Assembly (NCBI GenBank): GCA_964439935.1
Contig: CAYTPW010000007.1
Coordinates: 98,133-162,132 of the forward strand
DNA from: JABMQW01 sp964439935
GTDB taxonomy: Bacteria > Fidelibacterota > Marinisomatia > Marinisomatales > TCS56
Length of the DNA: 64,000 bases
Direction of reading: 5' to 3'
The position numbers and the translations under genes were made by a program. The notes under the pieces are model-generated. The model searched no databases. It was not told the origin of the DNA and worked only from the letters and a program-made list of their open reading frames with translations. Every line of letters begins with the position of its first letter. The first letter of the stretch is position 1. Positions 27,777 through 35,698 of the stretch are shown in pieces.

Positions 27777-30700
27777 ACCGATTCATTTTGGGATTTATCA
27801 TTTGCTGGACAGGTATGTTTGCCACCGAAACCAATTTTCGTGGTCTGTCCCCGGCTGAAATTACCAGCCGACCAATACCGCTGAGTTTCAGCCACCTGGT
27901 GGAATCCGCGTATGGTATTCCCCGGTTGGAAATGAATCTTGAACGTGGAACCTTCCTGATTATAACCAAGCAGATATTTGTACCCTATCTGAATGATCTG
28001 GTAGTTTTTAAGCGTTCCCAGGGATTTAATACACTAATCAAGACCCAGGCTGAATTCGGGACGACGGCGAATGAAATAAAAAGCAGTCTGGCACAATATT
28101 TACAGGACGATCCGATGCTGGAATATGTGTTATTGATCGGTGATGTAGATAATGAAGTTTTCAAAACACCTTCGTTTTATTATGGACCGGAGAATGATGT
28201 AACCGATCAGAAATTTACCCATATCCTGGGTGACGATTTTCTGCCTGATTTTTTCATTGGACGTTTTTCAGTTGATTCGATTATTGAATTACTGGTAATG
28301 ATCAATAAAACGATCAATTACCATCGTTATCCGCTGGATGGCACCGGCAACTGGCTGGATAACGCTCTGATCGTAGCCGGTAATTATAGTAACACCACAC
28401 CGATCCCAATCACGCCGGTCTGGACTTCCCGCTGGCTGCGGGACCGGCTGCTGGATTATGGTTATGCACAGATCGATACAGTATTCTACCCGCCGGTATT
28501 GCAGGGAGCAACTGCGATTCAAACTATCATCGATGCGGGAGTCGGCCTGGTTAATTATCGTGGCTGGGGTGATGCCAATGGTTGGCATTACCCGGAATTC
28601 CATGTCGATGATATCGGTGGTCTCAACAATGGTAATATGACTCCTGTATTCACTTCATACGTCTGTAATTCAGCCGATTTTGCCAATAATGTTGATCCCT
28701 GTCTCGGGGAAGCACTGACCCGCGCCGGTAGTCCCACCGTTTCCAAAGGCGCGGTGGCCATTGTTGGTCCTTCTGATCTTCATACCAGCACCAAATTCAA
28801 TAATGTTATCAATACCTATATGTACGATGCCATGCTGGACGAACAGGTGCTTGAGTTGGGACCGGCAATGATGGCCGGGCAGTCAGGATTGCTGACAGAA
28901 TTTTCTCAATTGGACGGACCAGGGGAAGGCCAGGAATTCTATTTTCATGTGTATAATATTCTCGGTGATCCGTCGCTGACGATTCACCTGTTGACACCGG
29001 CTGTTTTTACTATCATCAACCAGCCCGTATCAGTAAGTGACGGAATAGTTGATATAGTAATTCACGATGCCGATGGTCAACCGGTCTCGGAGGCTGTTGT
29101 GGCCCTATTGGCAGGGAACGAACTGGTTGGCCGTGGTATTTCTGATAACGTAGGAAGGTTAATTATTGCATTGGCCGATCCGGTGGTTGGTATGGTTGAT
29201 TTATTTGCTAATAAAGCCGGTTTTGAACAGGGCCATCAGGAAATAACTGTAGCTGATGCCAACCGTGATCTGGTGATCACTGGCATTGAACTTGAGGATG
29301 TGGCGGGTTTGGACCTGGAGTTGGCGGCTCCCGGTCAAATCATTGCGCTGTTCCCAAGATTGAAGAATCTGGGAACGACTACACTCCCCGCAGGAACAAT
29401 CAATGCTGGAATCGGAGCTGGCCTGCAGGCAATCGATTTATCTTGTGACCACCCTGAAATACTCCCCGACCAGGAGATTATTTCCACAACACCACTGGAA
29501 TTCAGAGTCCGGGCATACGGCGCTCAATCCACTTATATGATTGATCTATCCGATAATAATGGCGAAATCGGCCATGTTATTGTCCCGGTTGTACGACCGG
29601 TATTTCAGATAGAACAGATCGCCAATGATCTGCAACCACTGAGTAGTTTTTCCGGGAATTTGAATCTGATCAATCATACCGGGGTCACCTGGACCGGTCT
29701 AACGGCACTGTTATCCAATCGAACAGATTCGTTGACCCTGCTCGATTCCCTGGCCGCTACATTCGATATTTTACCTTGGGAGCAGGTTGAAGAAACCGCT
29801 GTTTTCGGTGGACAGGTGGGATCTGTAGCCTATGGCAGCGGACTTGGGATCAATTTAAAGCTCTATCAGGATACGATTCTGGTATATTCGGTAGACCAGG
29901 ATCTGATGGTATTGCCTGGGGATAATTCCGATCCCGTGCCACCTACACCCTACGGGTACTGGGCTTACGATAACTATGATACGGGATATAATTCTATCCC
30001 AAATTTTTACTGGGTGGAATTATCCGGCAACGATTTAGCTCAACTGCATCGCCTGGATGACGATGATCATGTTAATGTCACCCTCCCATTTGATTTCCAG
30101 TATTTTGGAAATGTATATAATCAGGCCACAATCAGCTCCAATGGCTGGATTTCTTTTAGCCCTTGTGCAATTAACTATTTCTGGAATTTCTCCATTCCGA
30201 TGGCCCTGGGACCGGCCGCGCAGGTTGCTGCATTCTGGGATGATCTTGAGGTGGTTGGGACTGATTCTATTCGCGTTTACACCTGGTTTGATGCAGCAAA
30301 TGGGCGCTACATCATTGAATGGGACCAGGCCTTGAACGGCTATGACGAAATAACGGCGGAAACCTTCGAAATAATCCTTTATGATCAGACAGTCAGACCT
30401 ACGGTTTCCGGTGACGGCGTCATTGATATTCAATACTTAGCTATTGCCGATGTGGATATCAGTAAGAATTACTGTACGGTCGGTATAGAATCACTGGACC
30501 AGAATGAAGGTCTCCAGTATTTATTCAACAATATCTATGCTCCGGGTGCCACACCACTGGTTGATGGATTGGTAATCCGTTTCACAACCGAGGAACCAGC
30601 CCATTATGTGGCTCCGTTAGAAGTGGATGATGTCTTCCAGGCCGACCGGTTTACTCTATTACCAGCCTATCCCAATCCCTTCAATCCACGAACCCAGATC

Positions 30701-30922
30701 AGTTTTGTTCTACCTCAGAATGACCTGATCAATATTACCATCTATGATTTGCTGGGCCGGAATATAATTATTCTGGCAAATGAATTATTTACCGCCGGGC
30801 GGCATACGATCAGTTGGAATGGAAACAATTCCGCCGGTGTCCCAGTTAGTTCTGGAACTTATTTTGTTCTGGCAAAGACCGCTGATAATAAACAGGTTAA
30901 TAAACTATTGCTATTGAAATAA
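27755..30922 (+). CDS. C25 (gingipain-family) protein with T9SS sorting domain
   Basis: 1055 residues: a signal peptide, a caspase-like C25 domain (about 65-420) with YVLLIGDVDN and Cys 304 in TSYVCNSADF, then CARDB/Ig-like domains, the same late beta domain as in the protein at 12731 (SSNGWISF, VAAFWDDLEVV), and a C-terminal T9SS domain (PAYPNPFNPRTQISF, IYDLLGR). The residue expected to be the catalytic His is Trp 271 (NYRGWGDANG), 33 residues before the Cys, the same spacing as between His and Cys in gingipain RgpB. The gene overlaps the carboxypeptidase gene by 22 bp. Peptidase activity is doubtful unless another His serves. Confidence 0.83.
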   Translation: MHHTEKLNRFILGFIICWTGMFATETNFRGLSPAEITSRPIPLSFSHLVESAYGIPRLEMNLERGTFLIITKQIFVPYLNDLVVFKRSQGFNTLIKTQAEFGTTANEIKSSLAQYLQDDPMLEYVLLIGDVDNEVFKTPSFYYGPENDVTDQKFTHILGDDFLPDFFIGRFSVDSIIELLVMINKTINYHRYPLDGTGNWLDNALIVAGNYSNTTPIPITPVWTSRWLRDRLLDYGYAQIDTVFYPPVLQGATAIQTIIDAGVGLVNYRGWGDANGWHYPEFHVDDIGGLNNGNMTPVFTSYVCNSADFANNVDPCLGEALTRAGSPTVSKGAVAIVGPSDLHTSTKFNNVINTYMYDAMLDEQVLELGPAMMAGQSGLLTEFSQLDGPGEGQEFYFHVYNILGDPSLTIHLLTPAVFTIINQPVSVSDGIVDIVIHDADGQPVSEAVVALLAGNELVGRGISDNVGRLIIALADPVVGMVDLFANKAGFEQGHQEITVADANRDLVITGIELEDVAGLDLELAAPGQIIALFPRLKNLGTTTLPAGTINAGIGAGLQAIDLSCDHPEILPDQEIISTTPLEFRVRAYGAQSTYMIDLSDNNGEIGHVIVPVVRPVFQIEQIANDLQPLSSFSGNLNLINHTGVTWTGLTALLSNRTDSLTLLDSLAATFDILPWEQVEETAVFGGQVGSVAYGSGLGINLKLYQDTILVYSVDQDLMVLPGDNSDPVPPTPYGYWAYDNYDTGYNSIPNFYWVELSGNDLAQLHRLDDDDHVNVTLPFDFQYFGNVYNQATISSNGWISFSPCAINYFWNFSIPMALGPAAQVAAFWDDLEVVGTDSIRVYTWFDAANGRYIIEWDQALNGYDEITAETFEIILYDQTVRPTVSGDGVIDIQYLAIADVDISKNYCTVGIESLDQNEGLQYLFNNIYAPGATPLVDGLVIRFTTEEPAHYVAPLEVDDVFQADRFTLLPAYPNPFNPRTQISFVLPQNDLINITIYDLLGRNIIILANELFTAGRHTISWNGNNSAGVPVSSGTYFVLAKTADNKQVNKLLLLK

Positions 30923-30927
30923 ACGGT

Positions 30928-30945
30928 ACTGTATTCCTTTACAGT
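30928..30945. terminator. Small hairpin between convergent genes
   Basis: ACTGTA and TACAGT form a 6 bp inverted repeat with a 6-base loop, lying between the convergent C25 and universal stress genes. The stem is short and AT-rich and has no long T-run, so it is only a possible bidirectional terminator. Confidence 0.3.
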
Positions 30946-30956
30946 GTAGTATTAAA

Positions 30957-31796
30957 TCAGTGGGTTACGATCACCGGAATATTACCGTCCTCGACCACTT
31001 TTTTAGCTGTAGATCCATAAAACAGGCGTGAGATACCCTGCTGGCCATAAGCGCCTAATACCACCATACTGGGCATCCGCTTTTTTGCCTCGCTTATGAT
31101 AACCTGACTTGGTTTACCATCTTTGATGATTGAGACGGCGTCCAGGCCATGCGTTTTCAAATAGTGTAGTGCACTTGCATGAAGTGGAGAAAATTCCTGC
31201 TCTGTCCCAGCTGAAACCAGATAAAAATCAATATCAGAGAAAATATCTTTATCTTCGTATAAGTCGACGAATTCACGCAGGCCCCGGGCTGATTCCTTGG
31301 AATGGTCCAGCGCTACTATAACATGTTGAGGAAATTCAATATTTTCAGGAATGGCTGCCACAGGACAGGAAGCATATTTTAAAATTCGCATCACTGTCTC
31401 ACCGGGCTTCGAAGTGGTCTCAAAATGAAAAAAAGTCTTTATGCCAATATAGATCAGGTCTGCAAAATTAGCTACCTTGATAATTTCCTCAAAGGGCACA
31501 CCTTCAGTTGAATGGACTTCATAATTCACCTTATACTTATCGCAAACAGACCGGAAGTCAGCAATAAATCCGGACATTTTTTGTTTCGCATCCTTGATTT
31601 TAGTTTCTTCAGCTTTGTGTGCATAGTAGCTGGCTCCGGCTGCGGCCCCGGCTTCTTGTTTACTGATCCCCGGTAGATCGATCACTCCGACACCAACAAC
31701 CGCGGCCCCGGTAAGGTGAGCACGTTGACAGGCGATGTCTATTGCTGTTTTGGAATAATTTGATCCATCGATTCCAACTACAATTCTTCTAACCAT
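30957..31796 (-). CDS. Universal stress protein, tandem UspA domains
   Basis: 279 residues made of two UspA domains (about 1-150 and 155-279). The first begins RRIVVGIDGSNYSKTA; the second holds the ATP-binding signature G-x2-G-x9-G-S-T in GAYGQQGISRLFYGST near residues 249-264. The first domain lacks this full motif. Such tandem Usp proteins bind ATP and act in stress or energy signalling. AGGAG lies just before the ATG. It is divergent from the glutaredoxin gene, across a 141 bp spacer. Confidence 0.9.
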   Translation of the reverse strand: MVRRIVVGIDGSNYSKTAIDIACQRAHLTGAAVVGVGVIDLPGISKQEAGAAAGASYYAHKAEETKIKDAKQKMSGFIADFRSVCDKYKVNYEVHSTEGVPFEEIIKVANFADLIYIGIKTFFHFETTSKPGETVMRILKYASCPVAAIPENIEFPQHVIVALDHSKESARGLREFVDLYEDKDIFSDIDFYLVSAGTEQEFSPLHASALHYLKTHGLDAVSIIKDGKPSQVIISEAKKRMPSMVVLGAYGQQGISRLFYGSTAKKVVEDGNIPVIVTH

Positions 31797-31937
31797 TCTT
31801 ACTCCTAATTACCTTTAATTTCCCATAAACAATAGCGAATTTTACGGAAGATCATCATAGAGTTCATTAAAAACGTCAATTCGGCTGTAACGATTTTCGT
31901 AACCAGTTATCAAACCAAATAAAATTATTAAAATATT

Positions 31938-32174
31938 ATGCTAAAAATTTACACACTTGCAAATTGTCCTTACTGCCTGGCCGCAAAACAATTTCTGAAT
32001 GATCGTCAGCAGCAGTTTGAAGAAATCAATATCGAAAAACATAATATCACTCGCGAAAAATTGACTGAATTAACCGGCGGACACACTGTACCACAAATTG
32101 TAATTGACGGAAAATCGATTGGTGGATTTGATAACCTGATGGCACTGGACCAAGCTGGCCAGTTGCCGTTTTAA
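31938..32174 (+). CDS. Glutaredoxin
   Basis: A complete 78-residue glutaredoxin with a dithiol active site CPYC at residues 9-12, the cis-proline loop TVPQI near 50-54, and the glutathione-binding GGFDNL near 62-67. It reduces disulfides in the cytoplasm using glutathione or another low-molecular-weight thiol. It stands alone and converges with the metalloprotease gene 9 bp away. No clear Shine-Dalgarno site precedes the ATG; the leader is very AT-rich. Confidence 0.92.
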   Translation: MLKIYTLANCPYCLAAKQFLNDRQQQFEEINIEKHNITREKLTELTGGHTVPQIVIDGKSIGGFDNLMALDQAGQLPF

Positions 32175-32183
32175 ATGTCAGGA

Positions 32184-33941
32184 TTATTTTATTAATGTTA
32201 TAAGTTTACCGGATTGTTTTCGTTCTCCAATCGCTGAAATTATATAGATACCTGATGGAACCGGGATGCCACTTGAAGAGCGTCCATTCCAGTACAGGTA
32301 GATTCCCGGAGGTGTGACCAGGCTGCTATTTAGTGTGATCACCTCGTTTCCGATCAGATCATAAATTTTCACCCGCATTTTTTGCGAATAGCGATTGGCA
32401 ATTTTAATGGTAAGTGGTCCACGTTGGGAATTGAAGGGACCAGGATAGATGGCCGCGATTTCGAAATCCTTGGGTATTATATAGTCATTGCTGTCACCCT
32501 GTGCGATAAACAGCTTAAAATCCCAGGCTGGCGCATTTGTATCCTGGCTCACTACTGCTAGATGTATTGAATAAAAATCGGCATTTATATTTAGTAAATC
32601 TCCACTTTCAATCTTATAGCTGCCATCAAATTTTTCCAGGATTGCCAGCATATTCAAATCTTCCGGGGGTCCGCTTAAATTAGTTAATGATACCAGCACT
32701 GGTGTAAAGGTATTTATTTTGAAATACTGGCTGGCAAATCGATTCAGGCGATTATTATGGATGGTCAGGGTATCTCCGGATAGATAATTAATCGTTTGCT
32801 GGATGGGCGGTAGGTTGTACAGCGGGTAATCATCGGCTTCTTCATAACTGTATTCTCCCACTAAAGGTGAAGAAGACATTATCAGGTTAGCCACAACCAT
32901 GTTATTCAGGGCTTCCTGGAATGATGAGTTAACCTCCTCCAACGCTTCGTTAATTTCCAGATGGCTGTAATCATGCAAATAACTGTCATGTTCAATGCTG
33001 CGTTCAAAAACGCGCCGGATTGTTTCATAACCACCCAGGTGTTCGAATATATATTGGAAGAAAATAAATGATCCATAGGCATGGCTGGTTCCGAGGTCTA
33101 GTGAAAGATACGGCCGACTGAACCAGCCCGGCATATATTGGTAACAATCGTTGATCCAGTCAAAAACGATCTCCTCCATCAATACAGCAGTACTTTCCAG
33201 CAGCCAAAGTTCGTTGGGTTCCCAATCACCGATGTCCCAGCCATCGTATCCGAATTGAATTGAATGGAAGAATTCATGGGCGGCTGTTACCTGAATATTT
33301 TCCTCTTCGGTATTTGGAAAACCTGAATAATCATTGCGAATCTCTATATAGCTGGTCCAGGCATTAATTTCCGTGACCGATGAATTATTATTGTCACGGA
33401 CAAATTCATCGGCCCAGGTTAGGGCGTAATAAATCGGACTTAAATTTAAAATATAGATATCATAATGATTCGATCCACTGGTATTGATGTCACTTGGAGG
33501 TCGGGTAAATTGCATTGAATCGATTTCCACATAGTAGGTGCGTTCAAAAGCAGCAGCCACTGTTTCGAGATAATCCGGAATACCGATTACACCGCTGGTA
33601 TCATTTGTACTTATTGAGTCAGATCCAGTGGTAGTGTAATGGAGCCGGAATTCACCGAAATCCAAAGAATCACTAAGCTGGGGTCGGGAACGGATGACAT
33701 ATTCCCTGGAAAAATCAAATCTGTATTGCTCCAGGGCCAGTCGCTGCTCCAGGGGGAGATTATGCCCGTTCCGGGCAATTTCCATCATGTAGGGTAGCAG
33801 GGATTCCGGTGCTTCCCGACCTTCCAGCGCCGCGATCAGGTGATTGGCTGCCTGAACTGTTTGGATGTCGACGGATTCAGCGAAGATACAAACGGGAAGT
33901 ATAATTGAAACAACTATGCTTCTAAACTTTTTCAGCATCAT
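32184..33941 (-). CDS. Secreted zincin metalloprotease with T9SS sorting domain
   Basis: 585 residues. Signal peptide (about 1-21), then a domain like the putative metalloproteases of the MXAN_6640 type: HEFFHSIQFGYD near residue 222 supplies the HExxH zinc site, with Glu downstream in LWLLESTAVLMEE. The C-terminal ~90 residues are a sorting domain in which the usual YPNPFN reads YPGPFNS, followed by VKIYDLIGNEV and a terminal KLITLIK. Its start overlaps the end of a 50-residue membrane-protein gene by 20 bp, and that gene overlaps an AMIN-like gene, so the three form one operon. Confidence 0.85.
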   Translation of the reverse strand: MMLKKFRSIVVSIILPVCIFAESVDIQTVQAANHLIAALEGREAPESLLPYMMEIARNGHNLPLEQRLALEQYRFDFSREYVIRSRPQLSDSLDFGEFRLHYTTTGSDSISTNDTSGVIGIPDYLETVAAAFERTYYVEIDSMQFTRPPSDINTSGSNHYDIYILNLSPIYYALTWADEFVRDNNNSSVTEINAWTSYIEIRNDYSGFPNTEEENIQVTAAHEFFHSIQFGYDGWDIGDWEPNELWLLESTAVLMEEIVFDWINDCYQYMPGWFSRPYLSLDLGTSHAYGSFIFFQYIFEHLGGYETIRRVFERSIEHDSYLHDYSHLEINEALEEVNSSFQEALNNMVVANLIMSSSPLVGEYSYEEADDYPLYNLPPIQQTINYLSGDTLTIHNNRLNRFASQYFKINTFTPVLVSLTNLSGPPEDLNMLAILEKFDGSYKIESGDLLNINADFYSIHLAVVSQDTNAPAWDFKLFIAQGDSNDYIIPKDFEIAAIYPGPFNSQRGPLTIKIANRYSQKMRVKIYDLIGNEVITLNSSLVTPPGIYLYWNGRSSSGIPVPSGIYIISAIGERKQSGKLITLIK

Positions 33942-34074
33942 TTTCCGGTGGTGGGTATGGGGGAGGTTCCAGCTTCCGTTGGCGTCGTTTCCGTAGATAC
34001 AGGCGGATAAATAATCCCATCAAGACCATACCAATTACATAATACCAGGCAAAATATATCGGCAGATCACTCAT
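33922..34074 (-). CDS. Small single-pass membrane protein (50 aa)
   Basis: A short frame from ATG at 34074 to TAG at 33922 encodes 50 residues: a hydrophobic segment (about 6-27, YFAWYYVIGMVLMG), a strongly basic stretch (RLYLRKRRQRK) and a proline-rich tail (EPPPYPPPEN). This is a typical N-out/C-in small membrane protein. Its start overlaps the stop of the AMIN-like gene as ATGAGTGA, and its stop lies inside the 5' end of the metalloprotease gene. This double overlap is the main evidence that it is real and translated. Function is unknown. Confidence 0.68.
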   Translation of the reverse strand: MSDLPIYFAWYYVIGMVLMGLFIRLYLRKRRQRKLEPPPYPPPENDAEKV

Positions 34075-34726
34075 TTAATAATGGCTTGATTTTTTTATCA
34101 AATAAAAGCGTTCCCAGAATTAATCCCAGCCCGGTTCCGAATTCCCAACTCAATCCGGCAGCGTTATCTTGAGCAATAATCCCGGCAACTGTCAGGGAGG
34201 CACCGGTAAGGTAGAGCGCTGAGCGGACTTTGCTGTAGGTAGACCCCGTCACTGAAGCAAATGGCTTCGATGGTGGAGTGATAGTCGGCTGGGATTTTTC
34301 CTTGGCGGCCTGGAGTGAAGCTAAAACATCAGTCACTGGAAAACGCAGCGATACCAGAATTTCCGGTGGTCGGTCGGACTGATATAACTCGAATGATTCC
34401 AGAGGTCGGTCCAATTCAAAGGCAAACTGAGCTGATTCGCCGACGTGGCTCAATTCCAGTTTGGTGACCGGTTTTAAGAGAGGTGTTGCCAGTATCCGGT
34501 CTGAGTTTGCCCTGGCGTTCATGACGGTAAGATAAAAATAGATATCTTTACGGATCCAGCCGCTGGTATACTGCAGATCGACCGGTTTATCGGTAATTAT
34601 TCGCAGGAATGCGCCATTCTTCTTACTCTCGATCGAAAGACCGGTAATATTGGTTTGGCCCGGCAGGATTACTACCGTTCCCATTATTATAGGCAGCAGA
34701 ACTTGGATCAGTTTCAGTGGATGCAT
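34067..34726 (-). CDS. Stand-alone AMIN-like periplasmic protein
   Basis: 219 residues. After a signal peptide or anchor (about 1-23) comes an AMIN-like beta domain (about 27-130; ITGLSIESKKNGAFLRI, KLELSHVGESAQFAFELD, PPEILVSLRF). AMIN domains in PilQ and AmiC bind peptidoglycan. A linker and one or two hydrophobic segments follow near the C-terminus (about 165-205). The PilQ encoded at 4796 lacks AMIN domains, so this protein might supply that function in trans, but the genes are far apart. It could equally serve the secreted protease encoded downstream. Confidence 0.6.
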   Translation of the reverse strand: MHPLKLIQVLLPIIMGTVVILPGQTNITGLSIESKKNGAFLRIITDKPVDLQYTSGWIRKDIYFYLTVMNARANSDRILATPLLKPVTKLELSHVGESAQFAFELDRPLESFELYQSDRPPEILVSLRFPVTDVLASLQAAKEKSQPTITPPSKPFASVTGSTYSKVRSALYLTGASLTVAGIIAQDNAAGLSWEFGTGLGLILGTLLFDKKIKPLLNE

Positions 34727-34778
34727 AGGGTATTTAACCTGTTAAAAGCTAAGTAAGTTTCCGTTTGTGATACACCGG

Positions 34779-34798
34779 AAAAATCAATCCTGATTTTT
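34779..34798. terminator. AT-rich hairpin
   Basis: AAAAATCA and TGATTTTT form a perfect 8 bp inverted repeat with a 4-base loop, in the gap downstream of the 34909-35613 gene on the minus strand. The T-run is part of the stem. It could terminate that transcript in either direction. Confidence 0.4.
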
Positions 34799-34908
34799 CA
34801 TTTGACCGCCTTCAATATAGCTATACGATTGGTTGAAATTATAGAATACATAATTTTAAATACACCGATTGATTCTCTGTATCCGCGGTTAGATTATGAT
34901 AGCGGTTT

Positions 34909-35613
34909 TTAGTCTCTTTTAATTACTAAATTCCTGAAATGGGCCAATGTGGACGAGTGCAGCCAGAGTGCTATTTTACCTTCGGATTCACCATGTTTTA
35001 AATCATTTACGATTAGATTGGGCTGCTCGGCATCTTGCACATAGAATTTTGCAGTAGTCCCTGAAACTTCAATTTTTAATTTTGTCCATTCCCCGGGCAC
35101 CAGATCGGCATAGGACTCATACATCTCCGGGAATTCCTCACGCATCCTGTACCAGGGATACTCCGGGTGTGAAACATATTGGATCGAGTGATTTCGCTGT
35201 ACCTGGCTGTTGGCCCGGCCATTGGTGGGACGCAGGTAAAAACACTCATAATTATAGTATTCTGATTTATTGACTCGAAAGGCAATCCCAACAAATCCCC
35301 GAGCTTGAGCGAATGCACCGGGAGCCGGTTCGCCGGCTACTTCAACCTCGATGATACCATTTTTAAATTTGATTTCCGGAATTAATACTATTGTCTCAAA
35401 ATACTCTGTTGCTTCAGCGACATCGGGGGCGCTGACCCGCAGCGCTGATTTACCATTGTGTTCTACTATCTCCCCATTCACATTAATCAGATCTATATTT
35501 TCAAGCGAATTGAGTGGGAAGACTATTTTATCAGCAGAACTTTCTTGGGACAGACCAACCTGGTTGAATATTGTTAGTACAAAAAGTATGATCAATCGAT
35601 TCATTAATTTCAT
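34909..35613 (-). CDS. Secreted lectin-like (DUF1080/LamG-type) protein
   Basis: 234 residues with a signal peptide (about 1-22, ending GLSQ). The rest is a single concanavalin-like jelly roll: GIIEVEVAGEP, GFVGIAFRVN, YYNYECFYLRPTNGR, EWTKLKIEVSGTTAKFYV, and GKIALWLHSSTLAHFRNL are the strands typical of the DUF1080 family, which includes glycoside-binding and keto-disaccharide hydrolase proteins. No catalytic assignment is possible. It stands just outside island 1 and has host-like composition; GGATGG precedes the ATG. Confidence 0.68.
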   Translation of the reverse strand: MKLMNRLIILFVLTIFNQVGLSQESSADKIVFPLNSLENIDLINVNGEIVEHNGKSALRVSAPDVAEATEYFETIVLIPEIKFKNGIIEVEVAGEPAPGAFAQARGFVGIAFRVNKSEYYNYECFYLRPTNGRANSQVQRNHSIQYVSHPEYPWYRMREEFPEMYESYADLVPGEWTKLKIEVSGTTAKFYVQDAEQPNLIVNDLKHGESEGKIALWLHSSTLAHFRNLVIKRD

Positions 35614-35654
35614 TTTCCATCCTGATTTTTAGTTGACGGTTGAAGCTAGGCTGT

Positions 35655-35698
35655 AACGCCCCTGTTGGTGTCAGTCCAAGTCAGAGTTTTAGGGCGTT
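35655..35698 (-). repeat. attC-like palindrome after the S9 peptidase gene
   Basis: AACGCCC (35655-35661) and GGGCGTT (35692-35698) form a perfect 7 bp inverted repeat enclosing about 30 bases. The left box on the coding strand contains the last codons and abuts the TAA of the peptidase gene, as attC sites often do. No T-run follows, which argues against a simple terminator. The core boxes fit only the AAC/GTT part of the integron consensus. Confidence 0.5.

Noticed and set aside
35655..35698. Rho-independent terminator after the S9 gene
   Set aside because: The stem AACGCCC/GGGCGTT is separated by about 30 bases and is not followed by a T-run; a recombination-type palindrome fits better.
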